Below, piece by piece: positions 8,328-16,324 of a stretch of 64,000 nucleotides of DNA. The DNA comes from Actinoplanes cyaneus (lineage in GTDB: Bacteria > Actinomycetota > Actinomycetes > Mycobacteriales > Micromonosporaceae), in assembly GCF_016862095.1 (NCBI RefSeq), contig NZ_BOMH01000020.1, positions 62,001 to 126,000 of the forward strand. The letters run 5' to 3'. A program made the translations under genes and the position numbers. The notes under the pieces were generated by a model. The model saw only the letters and a program-made list of their open reading frames with translations. It did no database searches and was not told the DNA's origin. The first letter of the stretch is position 1, and every line of letters begins with the position of its first letter.

Positions 8328-9205
8328 CGCTGCCCCTCCAGCACTCGCTCGCGGCCCGCGCCGCCCGCTGCCCCCGCCATGTACGCCAGCACGATGTCCT
8401 CCAGATCCAGCCGGTTCACCTGCCACGACGGGTCGTCGATCGGCGCGGTGCTGCGCACCACCAGCGTCGACTGGACGTCGGTGTGACTCTCCTCGATCAC
8501 GTCCCAGCCGGACCCCTCGCCGACCGGTCGCCGCGGGCCGACCAGCCGGTGGTGGCCGGCCAGCATCTCGTCGACGTCGCCGGCGATCTGCACCCGCGAG
8601 CCGACCAGCACGATCATGTGGTCACAGACCCGCTCCAGGTCGGCGACCAGGTGCGAGGACATGATCACGCTCATCCCGCTCTCCGCGGTGAGCTCCATCA
8701 GGCCCTGCAGGAACGTGCGCCGGGCCAGCGGGTCCAGCGCGGCCACCGGCTCGTCGAGCAGCAGCAGCTCCGGACGCTTGGCGGCGGCGACGGTCAGGGC
8801 GAGCTGGGCCCGCTGGCCGCCGGAGAGCTTCCCGGCCCGCTGCGCCGGGTCCAGGCCGACCTGGGCGATCCGCCGCTCGGCGAGCGTGGCGTCCCAGGAC
8901 GGGTTCAGGTGGGCGCCCAGCCTCAGGTGCTCGGCGACGGTCAGGCCGCCGTAGACCGGCGTGTCCTGCGCGACGAAACCGACCCGCGGCGAGCCGCTGG
9001 CCGGCCGCTCACCGAGCGTCTCGATCCGCCCCGCGGTCGGATCGAGGAGCCCGCAGGCGAGCTGCAGCAGCGTGGACTTGCCGGCGCCGTTCGGGCCTAC
9101 CAGGCCGACCACGTGACCGGCCGGGACGTCGAGGGTGCAGCGGTCGAGGGCGGTGCGGCGGCCGTACCGCTTGGTCAGTTGCTCGGTGCGTAGTGCGCTA
9201 GTCAT
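8324..9205 (-). CDS. ABC transporter ATP-binding protein (YtrB-like)
   Basis: A 293-residue ATPase with Walker A GPNGAGKST (about 37-45), signature LSGGQ followed by RAQL (about 127), Walker B LLLLDEP (about 149-155) and the switch histidine in SSHLV. The last 70 residues form a C-terminal extension typical of the CcmA/YtrB class. It energises the permease encoded downstream. Its start overlaps the stop of the GntR gene by 4 bp, so all three genes form one translationally coupled operon. Confidence 0.92.
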   Translation of the reverse strand: MTSALRTEQLTKRYGRRTALDRCTLDVPAGHVVGLVGPNGAGKSTLLQLACGLLDPTAGRIETLGERPASGSPRVGFVAQDTPVYGGLTVAEHLRLGAHLNPSWDATLAERRIAQVGLDPAQRAGKLSGGQRAQLALTVAAAKRPELLLLDEPVAALDPLARRTFLQGLMELTAESGMSVIMSSHLVADLERVCDHMIVLVGSRVQIAGDVDEMLAGHHRLVGPRRPVGEGSGWDVIEESHTDVQSTLVVRSTAPIDDPSWQVNRLDLEDIVLAYMAGAAGGAGRERVLEGQR

Positions 9206-9585
9206 GTCCGCGCCTCCGAAAAGCTCCGAAAAGTACTGAGAAAGAGGGCCTCGATGCTCTCGTTGTCCAGGCCGGCCTCCCGGGCCCCGGCGAGCCAGTC
9301 CTGCAGGCTCGCGCGCAGCGGCTCGTGCGTGCTCAGTGAGCCCAGCGTCTTGGTGACGAACGTGCCGACGCCGGGGCGGGCGGTGACCAGCCCCTCGTAC
9401 TCCAGCTCGCGGTACGCCTTGGAGACCGTGTTCGGGTTGATCGCGAGGCGCGCGACCACCTCCTTGACGGTGGGCAGCTTGTCGCCCTCCCGCAGCACCC
9501 CGAGCCGCAGCGCGTGCCGCACCTGCTGGATCAGCTGCATGTACGGCGCCACCCCGGACCGCGCGTCCAGGTGGAACTCGATCAC
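9202..9585 (-). CDS. GntR-family regulator, YtrA subfamily
   Basis: A 127-residue regulator consisting of a winged helix-turn-helix (about 10-78, with the signature PTVKEVVARLAINPNTVSKAY) and a short C-terminal dimerisation tail. This is the size of the YtrA subfamily, which lacks a large ligand domain. YtrA proteins repress their own ABC transporter operon, and the gene is first in such an operon here. The likely operator is the CTAGT-rich stretch at 9603-9622, directly upstream of the start. Confidence 0.9.
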   Translation of the reverse strand: MIEFHLDARSGVAPYMQLIQQVRHALRLGVLREGDKLPTVKEVVARLAINPNTVSKAYRELEYEGLVTARPGVGTFVTKTLGSLSTHEPLRASLQDWLAGAREAGLDNESIEALFLSTFRSFSEART

Positions 9586-9602
9586 GTCACCACCACCATT
9601 CC

Positions 9603-9622
9603 ACTAGTTTCCTAGTACATTA
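9603..9622. promoter_or_regulatory. Candidate YtrA-type operator/promoter
   Basis: ACTAGTTTCCTAGTACATTA holds interrupted CTAGT/ACTAG half-sites and is the only AT-rich stretch between the GntR gene and the divergent Uma2 gene. Position and symmetry suggest autoregulation by the GntR protein. Confidence 0.45.
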
Positions 9623-9711
9623 GCGACATGAGTCCATCCTGGAAAGAGGGTTGTCCACAGGCAGATGAAGGACATGGCCCGGCCGGCGGCGGCCATGGCA
9701 GGCTGGAGGGC

Positions 9712-10266
9712 ATGAGCATCGCCGTGACCGAACATCTCGGGCCGTGGACCGAGGAGGACTACCTAGCCCTTGGCGAGACCCCTGACCGCATCGAGCTCTT
9801 CGACGGGAGCCTGCTGGTGAGCCCGGCACCGACCATGCGCCATCAGCACATCGCCCGCCGCCTGGCCAGCCTGCTGGACCCAGGTGCCGACAACGCCGGA
9901 TTCTGGGTCTTCGAGGCGATCAACGTACGGCTGCAAGCGAACCGGATCTTCATCCCGGATGTCGTGGTCACGCCGGAGCAGGATGGCGCCCAGGTGGAGG
10001 CCGGGCAGGTCGTGCTGGTCGCCGAAGTGGTCTCCCCGGGCAACGCGGGGAACGACCGAGTTCTGAAGATGGCGCTCTACGCCGCCGCTCGGATCGAGTG
10101 GTATCTGCTGATCGAGCCCGACAAGGAGTCGATCACGGTGCGGCTGTTCCGGATCCAAGGAGACCACTACGCCGAGCACGCCGTGGCCGAGCACGGGGAA
10201 CGGCTGGTCGCCACCGAGCCGTTCCCCTTCGAGCTGGACGCCGACGCGCTGCTGCGTCGCCGCTGA
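9712..10266 (+). CDS. Uma2-family (DUF820) putative endonuclease
   Basis: A 184-residue protein with the Uma2 fold, a PD-(D/E)xK nuclease relative. Conserved pieces are EDYLAL, IELFDGSLLVSPAPTMRHQHI, the acidic IPDVVV and LVAEVVSPGN near the putative metal site, and a C-terminal DADALL. The family is abundant in cyanobacteria and actinomycetes, often as solitary genes. Nuclease activity is inferred from fold, and the cellular role is not established. I chose the ATG at 9712 (beginning MSIAVTEHLG) because the family usually begins there; an in-frame ATG at 9628 exists. It is divergent from the GntR operon. Confidence 0.8.
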   Translation: MSIAVTEHLGPWTEEDYLALGETPDRIELFDGSLLVSPAPTMRHQHIARRLASLLDPGADNAGFWVFEAINVRLQANRIFIPDVVVTPEQDGAQVEAGQVVLVAEVVSPGNAGNDRVLKMALYAAARIEWYLLIEPDKESITVRLFRIQGDHYAEHAVAEHGERLVATEPFPFELDADALLRRR

Positions 10267-10295
10267 GTTACCAGTTCACCGCGTTACCAGTTCAC
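10267..10295. repeat. Tandem duplication of the gabD-like stop region
   Basis: GTTACCAGTTCAC occurs at 10267-10279 and 10283-10295, separated by three bases. The second copy carries the stop codon of the minus-strand dehydrogenase gene (10284-10286) and its last two codons; the first is a duplicate outside the gene. Confidence 0.75.
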
Positions 10296-11711
10296 GGCGA
10301 TGTACTTGGACTCCAGGTACTCCAGGAGACCCTCGTGACCGCCCTCCCGGCCGATGCCGCTCTGCTTCACCCCGCCGAACGGGGCCGCCGGGTCGCTGAC
10401 CAGGCCACGATTCAGGCCGACCATGCCGGCCTCGATCTTCTCGCTGACCCGCAGCCCGCGCGCCAGGTCGCCGGTGTAGACGTAGGCCACCAGGCCGTAC
10501 TCGGTGTCGTTGGCCAGCCGGACCCCCTCGTCCTCCCCGGTGAACGTGACGATCGGCGCGACCGGGCCGAAGATCTCCTCACGCAGGATCGCCGAGTCCG
10601 CCGCGACGCCGGTGAGCACGGTCGGCGGGTAGTAGAAGCCCGGGCCGTCCGGCCGGCTGCCGCCGGTGACCGCTGACGCGCCGGCCTCCAGGGCGCCCTT
10701 GACCAGCGCGTCGACCTTCGCCACGGTGTCCTCGTTGACCAGCGGGCCGACCTGCGTCTTCTCCTCCGTGCCGGGGCCCACGACCAGGGCCGACATGCGC
10801 TGGGCGAGCCGCCGGGCGAACTCGTCGGCGATGCCCGCCTCGACGAAGAACCGGTTCGCCGCCGTGCACGCCTCGCCGCCGTTGCGCATCTTCGCCAGCA
10901 TCGCGCCCTCGATCGCGGCGTCCAGGTCGGCGTCCGCGAAGACCAGGAACGGGGCGTTGCCGCCGAGCTCCATCGACGTGTTCACCACGTTCTCGGCGGC
11001 CTGGGCCAGCAGGATCCTCCCGACCTCGGTGGAGCCGGTGAACGACAGCTTGCGGACCCGGGAGTCGCGCAGCATCGCCGAGACGACCTTGCCCGAGCTG
11101 CGGGACGGCAGCACGTTCACCACCCCCTCGGGCACGCCGGCCTCGGCCAGGATCGCGGCCATCGCGAGCGCGGTCAGCGGCGTGTCGCTGGCCGGTTTGA
11201 GGACCACGGTGCAGCCGGCCGCCAGCGCCGGGCCGATCTTGCGGGTGGCCATGGCGGCCGGGAAGTTCCACGGGGTGACCAGCACACACACGCCGACCGG
11301 CTGGCGGGTGACGAGGATCCGGTTGGTGCCGCCGGGCGCGGACGTCAGGTTGCCGTCGACGCGCACGGCCTCCTCGGCGAACCAGCGGAAGAACTCGGCC
11401 GCGTACGTCACCTCGCCCTTCGCGTCGACGAACGCCTTCCCGTTCTCCAGGCTGATCAGCTTGGCCAGGTCCGCCGCCCGCTCGGTCATCAGCTCGAACG
11501 CCTTGCGGAGCGCCTCACCGCGTACGCGCGGAGGGGTCGCGGCCCACCCGGGGCCCGCCGCGGCCGCCGCGTCCACCGCGAGGATCGCGTCCGCCTCACC
11601 GCCGTCCGCGACCGAGGCGATGGTGTCCCCGGTCGCCGGGTCGAGCACGTCGAACCGGTTCCCCGAGGACGCGGCCACCCACTTGCCGCCGATGAAAAGT
11701 TCGGTCTCCAC
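10284..11711 (-). CDS. gabD: NAD(P)-dependent succinate-semialdehyde dehydrogenase (GabD-like)
   Basis: A 475-residue aldehyde dehydrogenase of normal length. Visible catalytic features are Asn149 in TPWNFP, the Rossmann cofactor stretch FTGSTEVG (about 224-231), the general base Glu248 in MELGG and the nucleophile Cys282 in GEACTAANR. GabD oxidises succinate semialdehyde to succinate at the end of the GABA shunt. Its sequence class (GKWV start, [15 protein letters not shown] end) fits GabD best, though other semialdehydes are possible. The gene is monocistronic and divergent from the hydroxyacid dehydrogenase gene at 11828. Confidence 0.88.
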   Translation of the reverse strand: METELFIGGKWVAASSGNRFDVLDPATGDTIASVADGGEADAILAVDAAAAAGPGWAATPPRVRGEALRKAFELMTERAADLAKLISLENGKAFVDAKGEVTYAAEFFRWFAEEAVRVDGNLTSAPGGTNRILVTRQPVGVCVLVTPWNFPAAMATRKIGPALAAGCTVVLKPASDTPLTALAMAAILAEAGVPEGVVNVLPSRSSGKVVSAMLRDSRVRKLSFTGSTEVGRILLAQAAENVVNTSMELGGNAPFLVFADADLDAAIEGAMLAKMRNGGEACTAANRFFVEAGIADEFARRLAQRMSALVVGPGTEEKTQVGPLVNEDTVAKVDALVKGALEAGASAVTGGSRPDGPGFYYPPTVLTGVAADSAILREEIFGPVAPIVTFTGEDEGVRLANDTEYGLVAYVYTGDLARGLRVSEKIEAGMVGLNRGLVSDPAAPFGGVKQSGIGREGGHEGLLEYLESKYIAVNW

Positions 11712-11827
11712 TGAAGCTCCTCCAACAAGGTCCGGTTACGCCCCAGCATTCTCCGGATCGGCGGCCGCCGCCACGCTTCACGGATTGGCTACCGCGCCGA
11801 CCCGTGCCGGCGTCTAGCGTGAGCTGG

Positions 11828-12691
11828 GTGATCGTGGGATTTCTGGGGCTGGGCGTGATGGGCCGGCCGATGGCGCTCAACCTGGCCCGTGCCGGGACGG
11901 AGCTGGTCGTGTGGAACCGGTCGGCCGCGGCCGCCGACGCTCTGCGCGAGGCCGGCGCCGAGGTGGCCGCCGACGTCGGCGAGCTGTTCCGGAGAGCGGA
12001 CGTCGTCCTGATGATGCTCGCGAACGACAAGGTCGCGGACGAGGTGCTCGGGCGGGACGGCGACGGCTTCGCCCGGATGGTCGCCGGGCGGACGCTGGTG
12101 CACATGGGAACGACCGCGCCGGCCTGGTCGCGAGGGCTGGCCGAGCAGGTGCGCGACGCCGGCGGCCGCTACGTCGAGGCGCCGGTCTCCGGGTCGCGGG
12201 TGCCGGCCGAGAACGCCGAGCTGGTCGCGATGCTCGCCGGTGCGGACGCGGACGTGGAACGGGTCACGGCGGTGGTGCGCCCGATGTGCCGGGAGGTCGT
12301 CCGGTGCGGGCCGGTCCCGAACGGGCTGCTGATGAAGCTGTCCGTCAACACGTTCCTGATCAGCCTGGTCACCGGGCTGGCCGAGGCGTTCCACTTCGCG
12401 GCGCGGCACGACCTGGACCGCGGGACGCTGCTGTCCGCGCTGGACGCGGGGCCGATGGCCAGCCCGGTCTCCCGGATCAAGGGACGCAAGCTGCTCGACC
12501 GGGACTTCGGCGTGCAGGCGTCGATCCGGGACGTGCTCTACAACAACCAGCTGATCGTCGAGGCCGCCGAGGCCGCCGGCATCCCGTCACCGCTGCTGGA
12601 CACGTGCCTGGAGCTCTACGCGGAGACCGCGTCGGCCGGGCACGGGGGTGAGGACATGGCCGCGGTCATCCGGGCGCTCGAATCCCGCTGA
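11828..12691 (+). CDS. Beta-hydroxyacid dehydrogenase (HIBADH family)
   Basis: A 287-residue NAD(P)-dependent reductase. The dinucleotide site is GFLGLGVMG at the N-terminus. The substrate-binding segment [16 protein letters not shown] and the catalytic lysine region MKLSVNTFL follow, with the all-alpha C-terminal domain ending [10 protein letters not shown]...QASIRDV. Relatives act on 3-hydroxyisobutyrate, tartronate semialdehyde or succinic semialdehyde. The neighbouring GabD-like gene makes a semialdehyde-handling role plausible, but this is inference. The GTG at 11828 puts the Rossmann motif at the usual distance from the start; an earlier start at 11804 is possible. Confidence 0.85.
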   Translation: MIVGFLGLGVMGRPMALNLARAGTELVVWNRSAAAADALREAGAEVAADVGELFRRADVVLMMLANDKVADEVLGRDGDGFARMVAGRTLVHMGTTAPAWSRGLAEQVRDAGGRYVEAPVSGSRVPAENAELVAMLAGADADVERVTAVVRPMCREVVRCGPVPNGLLMKLSVNTFLISLVTGLAEAFHFAARHDLDRGTLLSALDAGPMASPVSRIKGRKLLDRDFGVQASIRDVLYNNQLIVEAAEAAGIPSPLLDTCLELYAETASAGHGGEDMAAVIRALESR

Positions 12692-12703
12692 GAACGGGCG
12701 TGC

Positions 12704-13162
12704 TCACCACGTACCGAATCGGGAACTTGATCTCAGGATCTCGCCGAGGGACGGGGGCTCGAGGCTGTCGGAGAGCGCCGGGAAGTCCGATGGATGGACC
12801 CAGGCGTGCCCCTGCAACTCGGCCTTCTCGTAGGGCAGGAGACCGTCGCGGCCGATCGGCGGGGCGGAGCCCGGGTAGGCGGCGGCGAAGAACTGCTCGG
12901 GGCCGACCATGCGACGGCCCTTCCAGATCGTGTCCCGGTCGACGACGACGAAATGCGGGTCGATGGCGTCCGGGTCGAGGCCGGTCTCCTCGGTCAGCTC
13001 GCGGCGGGCCGCCTCCAGCGGGGTCTCGCCGGGGTCGATGCCACCACCCGGCGGCTCCCAGAGTCGATGGCCGTCGATCGGGTCGCGCCAGTTCAGCAGC
13101 AGCACGCGGCCGTCGGCGTCGACGCAGATGATCCGGACCGCTGGGCGAACGACCGACTCCAT
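12704..13162 (-). CDS. NUDIX hydrolase
   Basis: A 152-residue protein with a complete Nudix box around residues 39-62: GGGIDPGE, then REL, EETGL. These residues bind the metal for hydrolysis of a nucleoside diphosphate linked to another moiety. The substrate (for example a nucleotide sugar, ADP-ribose or an oxidised nucleotide) cannot be told from sequence. The ATG at 13162 is used. The reading frame stays open for hundreds of bases upstream, but only as the antisense of the next gene. It is divergent from the YciO gene, with 36 bp between the starts, and convergent with the upstream dehydrogenase. Confidence 0.88.
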   Translation of the reverse strand: MESVVRPAVRIICVDADGRVLLLNWRDPIDGHRLWEPPGGGIDPGETPLEAARRELTEETGLDPDAIDPHFVVVDRDTIWKGRRMVGPEQFFAAAYPGSAPPIGRDGLLPYEKAELQGHAWVHPSDFPALSDSLEPPSLGEILRSSSRFGTW

Positions 13163-13198
13163 GACCGCCCAGTCTAGGCACAGCCTAAGCTGGGCGGA

Positions 13199-13819
13199 GT
13201 GGCGAAGTACTTCGACGTGCACCCGGACAATCCGCAGCCGCGGACCATCTCCCAGATCGTGCAGCTGATCCGGGAGGACGGGCTGATCGCCTATCCGACC
13301 GACTCGTGCTTCGGGCTCGGCTGCCGGATGGGCAACAAGGACGGGCTCGACCGGATCCGCAGCATCCGGCATCTCGACGACAAGCACCATTTCACCCTGA
13401 TGTGTCACGACTTCGCCCAGCTCGGGCAGTTCGTGCAGATCAACAACGCGCTGTTCCGGGCGGTGAAGGCGAGCACCCCGGGCCCCTACACGTTCATCCT
13501 GCCCGCCACCAAAGAGGTCCCGCGGCGCCTTCTGCACCCCAAGAAGAAGACGGTCGGCGTACGGATCACCGCGCACACCACCGCACAGGCCATCCTCGCC
13601 GAGCTGGGCGAGCCGCTGGTCACCAGCACGCTGCTGCTGCCCGGCGAGGTGGAGCCCATGACCCAGGCCTGGGAGATCAAGGAAGCCCTGGACCACGCGG
13701 TCGACGCGGTGGTCGAGGGCGAGTGCGGCACCGAGCCGACCACCGTCGTGGACCTGTCCGAGGGTGTTCCGGAGATCCTGCGGGTGGGTGCGGGCGACCC
13801 GGGCCGGTTCAGCGACTGA
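13199..13819 (+). CDS. YrdC/YciO-type L-threonylcarbamoyladenylate synthase-like protein
   Basis: A 206-residue YrdC-domain protein. The KRSK-like nucleotide and carbamoyl site is represented by IAYPTDSCFGLGCRMGN, the following RSIRHLDDKHHFTLM, and STPGPYTFILPATKEVPRR. This pattern matches the YciO branch more than TsaC/Sua5. Sua5-type enzymes make threonylcarbamoyl-AMP for the t6A modification of tRNA; the role of YciO is less certain, and a second genuine Sua5 gene usually exists near prfA/rpmE. The start is GTG, just downstream of the divergent NUDIX promoter. Confidence 0.85.
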   Translation: MAKYFDVHPDNPQPRTISQIVQLIREDGLIAYPTDSCFGLGCRMGNKDGLDRIRSIRHLDDKHHFTLMCHDFAQLGQFVQINNALFRAVKASTPGPYTFILPATKEVPRRLLHPKKKTVGVRITAHTTAQAILAELGEPLVTSTLLLPGEVEPMTQAWEIKEALDHAVDAVVEGECGTEPTTVVDLSEGVPEILRVGAGDPGRFSD

Positions 13820-13832
13820 CCTCCCCGGAATC

Positions 13833-15110
13833 TCAACCGAGCAGGATGAGCGGCACCGCGGAGGCCAGCGCGAGCATGCCGGCGTCGTTCGGGTGCAGGT
13901 GGTCACCGCAGTCGTAACCGGGCCACAGCCGGTCCCGGCTCGTGCCGTCGCGGACCGCGGCGTCGAAGTCGACGACCGCGTCGAACTCGCCGCTCTCCCG
14001 GAGCCAGCGGTTCAGCGTGGCGCGGACCGCGAGGTGGCCGTCCCGGTCGTGCACGCTGCCGCCGAACGGGAGGACCGTGCCGCCCACCACGGTGAGCCCG
14101 GCCGCGTGACCGCGTCTGATCAGCTGACGATGTCCCGCTATCAACGCGTCCGCGCTCGCGCCGTGACCGATGTCGTTCACCCCGATCAGCGTGATCACCT
14201 GGGAGACGCCGGGCTGGCCCAGCACGTCGTGGGCGAAGCGGCGCAGCCCGGCCGGCCCCTGGTCGAGCTCGCGCCCGTTCCCGCGGGAACGGGCGGCCGG
14301 CGCCGGCCGGCCCGGGCCGGCGAGCAGCTGGTTGCCGCCGATGCCGGCGTTCAGCACGCCGACCGGCAGCCCACCGGCGCGGGCCCGGGCGGCCAGCAGG
14401 TCCGGCCACCGGCGGTTGGCGCCGCGCGTGGTGTTCGACCCGCAGGTGATCGAGTCACCGAACGCGACCACCGTGGAGCCCCGCCGCCGGGTCCGCACGC
14501 TGACCCCGGCGAGCAGCACGTACCGGCTCAGGTCGGCACCGCCGGACGGGAACGGCGCGGCCGCCAGGTTGCCGCGCAGCAGCTGGTTGCGCTGGAACGC
14601 CTGCGGGCCGACAGTGCCGGCCGGGGTGCGCTCCGGCAGGTGGAAACTGATCACCAGGTCGGCGCCGGCGGCGAGCGGCAGATCCGGGATCGGGTCGCTG
14701 ACCCGGTGCTGCCCGCCGGGGAGCCGGACGCCGGTACGCCCGCCGAACGTGACCGGCCGGATGGTGTCGGGCCACATCGCGCAGCTGTCCGGGTCGCCCG
14801 CCCGCAGGCCGGCCCAGACCTCGCCGACGCGTACGTCCTCGGTGCCGTAGTCGTTGGACAGCCGGATCCGGGGAGCGTCCCCGCCGAGGCTGAGATGCAC
14901 GACCTGGCGGACGGTGCAGTCCGCGTCGAACTCGGCCGGCGTCGCGGTCGCCGCGGTGGCCCAGGTGCCGGTCCACGGCGTCCCGGCGCGGGCCGGGCGC
15001 GGCCGGCCGGCGTTGCCCGGCGTGGCGATCAGCGCCGCGGCGCCCACGCCGCCGAAGAGCAGGGCGCGCCGCGTGGCGGCGCGCCCCAGGTCGGTGAGGT
15101 GCGGTTTCAG
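13833..15110 (-). CDS. Tat-exported SGNH/GDSL hydrolase, non-standard start
   Basis: A secreted hydrolase with an N-terminal beta-sandwich-like domain and a C-terminal SGNH domain: AFGDSIT (nucleophile Ser, codon at 14451-14453), GVNDIGH, and DHLHPND with the catalytic Asp and His. The frame upstream of the first GTG (15047) still encodes an obvious twin-arginine signal (TRRALLFGGVGAAALIA), yet contains no ATG, GTG or TTG. The best start is therefore CTG at 15110, giving 425 residues and KPHLTDLGRAA before the RR. The Tat signal suggests export as a folded protein. The substrate is probably an ester on a plant polysaccharide or a lipid. It is convergent with the YciO gene (13 bp apart). Confidence 0.75.
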   Translation of the reverse strand: MKPHLTDLGRAATRRALLFGGVGAAALIATPGNAGRPRPARAGTPWTGTWATAATATPAEFDADCTVRQVVHLSLGGDAPRIRLSNDYGTEDVRVGEVWAGLRAGDPDSCAMWPDTIRPVTFGGRTGVRLPGGQHRVSDPIPDLPLAAGADLVISFHLPERTPAGTVGPQAFQRNQLLRGNLAAAPFPSGGADLSRYVLLAGVSVRTRRRGSTVVAFGDSITCGSNTTRGANRRWPDLLAARARAGGLPVGVLNAGIGGNQLLAGPGRPAPAARSRGNGRELDQGPAGLRRFAHDVLGQPGVSQVITLIGVNDIGHGASADALIAGHRQLIRRGHAAGLTVVGGTVLPFGGSVHDRDGHLAVRATLNRWLRESGEFDAVVDFDAAVRDGTSRDRLWPGYDCGDHLHPNDAGMLALASAVPLILLG

Positions 15111-15170
15111 CGAGATAACCGCAACGTAGGAAACGGTGCGGACACCGTCAAGAACTTGGCGGGAAGCCGA

Positions 15171-15201
15171 CCCGGGGGTGTGACAACCGCACTCCCCCGG
15201 G
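15171..15201 (-). terminator. Terminator hairpin of the cellulase operon
   Basis: CCCGGGGG (15171-15178) pairs with CCCCCGGG (15194-15201), and the stem continues inward by GTG/CAC after one mismatch. It lies 11 bp beyond the LPMO stop on the minus strand. Confidence 0.65.
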
Positions 15202-15211
15202 CCGGTCTCGA

Positions 15212-16324
15212 TCAGCCTGTCGAACAGCTGAGGTTCTGCACGGTGGCCGGGGCCGTGCCGGAACCGAGGAACCCGAACGAGGTGTGGTTACCGGCCGCGA
15301 TGGAGCCGTTCCACGCCTCGTTGGTCGCGGTGACCAGCGAGCCGCTGCTGGTGGCCTTGGCGCTCCAGGCGCTGGCCAGCTTCTGACTGCCCGGCCAGGT
15401 CCAGGAGACGTTCCAGCCGTTCACCGCTGTGGTGCCGGCGTGCACCATGATCTCGCCCTGGAACCCACCGGACCAGGTCGAGGTGATGTTGTACATGGCG
15501 GTGCAGCCGGTGCCGGGGTTCCCGCCGGGGGTCGACGTGGACGGCGACGGGCCGGCCGACACCGACGCCGACGGGCTGGCCGGAGCGGACGGGCTCGGCG
15601 AGGTCGGCGTGCCGCCGACCCCGGTGACCTCGCCGTTGCCGCCGTCGAAGACGACGTCGGAGCAGCCGTAGAAGGTCTCCGTGCTGTCCGACCGGGACCA
15701 GACCGAGTAGATCAGGTGCTTGCCGGTCTTGCCGGACGGCAGCTTCCCGGTCCAGTAGTAGTGCCCGTCGTCGGTGCCCGGCCCGCCGTTGGCCGGCGGG
15801 TTGGTCACCTGGTCGAACGGCGTCGGCTCGAGGTCGCTCCAGGCGAGCGGCTTGGTCGGGTCGTAGCCGTCCTTGGTGATGTACAGGTAGAACGTGCCGG
15901 GGTGCTTGGCCCAGTCGTTGTAGCGGAACTGGACGCTCGCGCCGGCGGTCAGGTGGGTCTGCGGCCAGTCGTTGCGGGCCAGGTTGAAGCCGGTGAAGTT
16001 GTACGGCCCACCCGTCCCGCCACTGCACAGCTGGCCGTCCGGGATGAAGCCGCTGACCCGGCCGGCCCCGTCGGAGCGGAGCACGGCGAACCAGTTGTAG
16101 AGCGAGGTGGTGCCGCTCTGCGCGACCGCCGCGGCACAGGCCGGGTTCTTCGGCTCGATCGCGCCGGTGCTCGGGTTACGGCCGTCCTGGTAGCAGAGCC
16201 AGGTCCGGCTGCCAGGCACCTGCAGCGCACCGTGCGCCTGTGCCGCGCCCGGCAGGGCGAGGATTCCCGCGGCGGTGGCGAGGGCCAGCGCCGCGACGAT
16301 ACGGACAATTCTCATGCGGGTCAC
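15212..16324 (-). CDS. Secreted AA10 lytic polysaccharide monooxygenase with CBM2
   Basis: A copper-dependent LPMO that oxidatively cuts crystalline cellulose (or chitin). The signal peptide ends ...GAAQA, so the mature enzyme begins with His31, the histidine-brace ligand. The second brace histidine is probably His141 (WAKHPGTFYLYIT), and the axial Phe lies in ETFYGCSDVVF (about 218). A Pro/Ser/Ala linker (about 235-265) leads to a C-terminal CBM2 (about 267-370). The CBM2 and the GH48/GH74 neighbours argue for cellulose. The GTG at 16324 overlaps the GH48 stop by 4 bp; an ATG at 16315 gives the same signal peptide. Last gene of the operon. Confidence 0.93.
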   Translation of the reverse strand: MTRMRIVRIVAALALATAAGILALPGAAQAHGALQVPGSRTWLCYQDGRNPSTGAIEPKNPACAAAVAQSGTTSLYNWFAVLRSDGAGRVSGFIPDGQLCSGGTGGPYNFTGFNLARNDWPQTHLTAGASVQFRYNDWAKHPGTFYLYITKDGYDPTKPLAWSDLEPTPFDQVTNPPANGGPGTDDGHYYWTGKLPSGKTGKHLIYSVWSRSDSTETFYGCSDVVFDGGNGEVTGVGGTPTSPSPSAPASPSASVSAGPSPSTSTPGGNPGTGCTAMYNITSTWSGGFQGEIMVHAGTTAVNGWNVSWTWPGSQKLASAWSAKATSSGSLVTATNEAWNGSIAAGNHTSFGFLGSGTAPATVQNLSCSTG

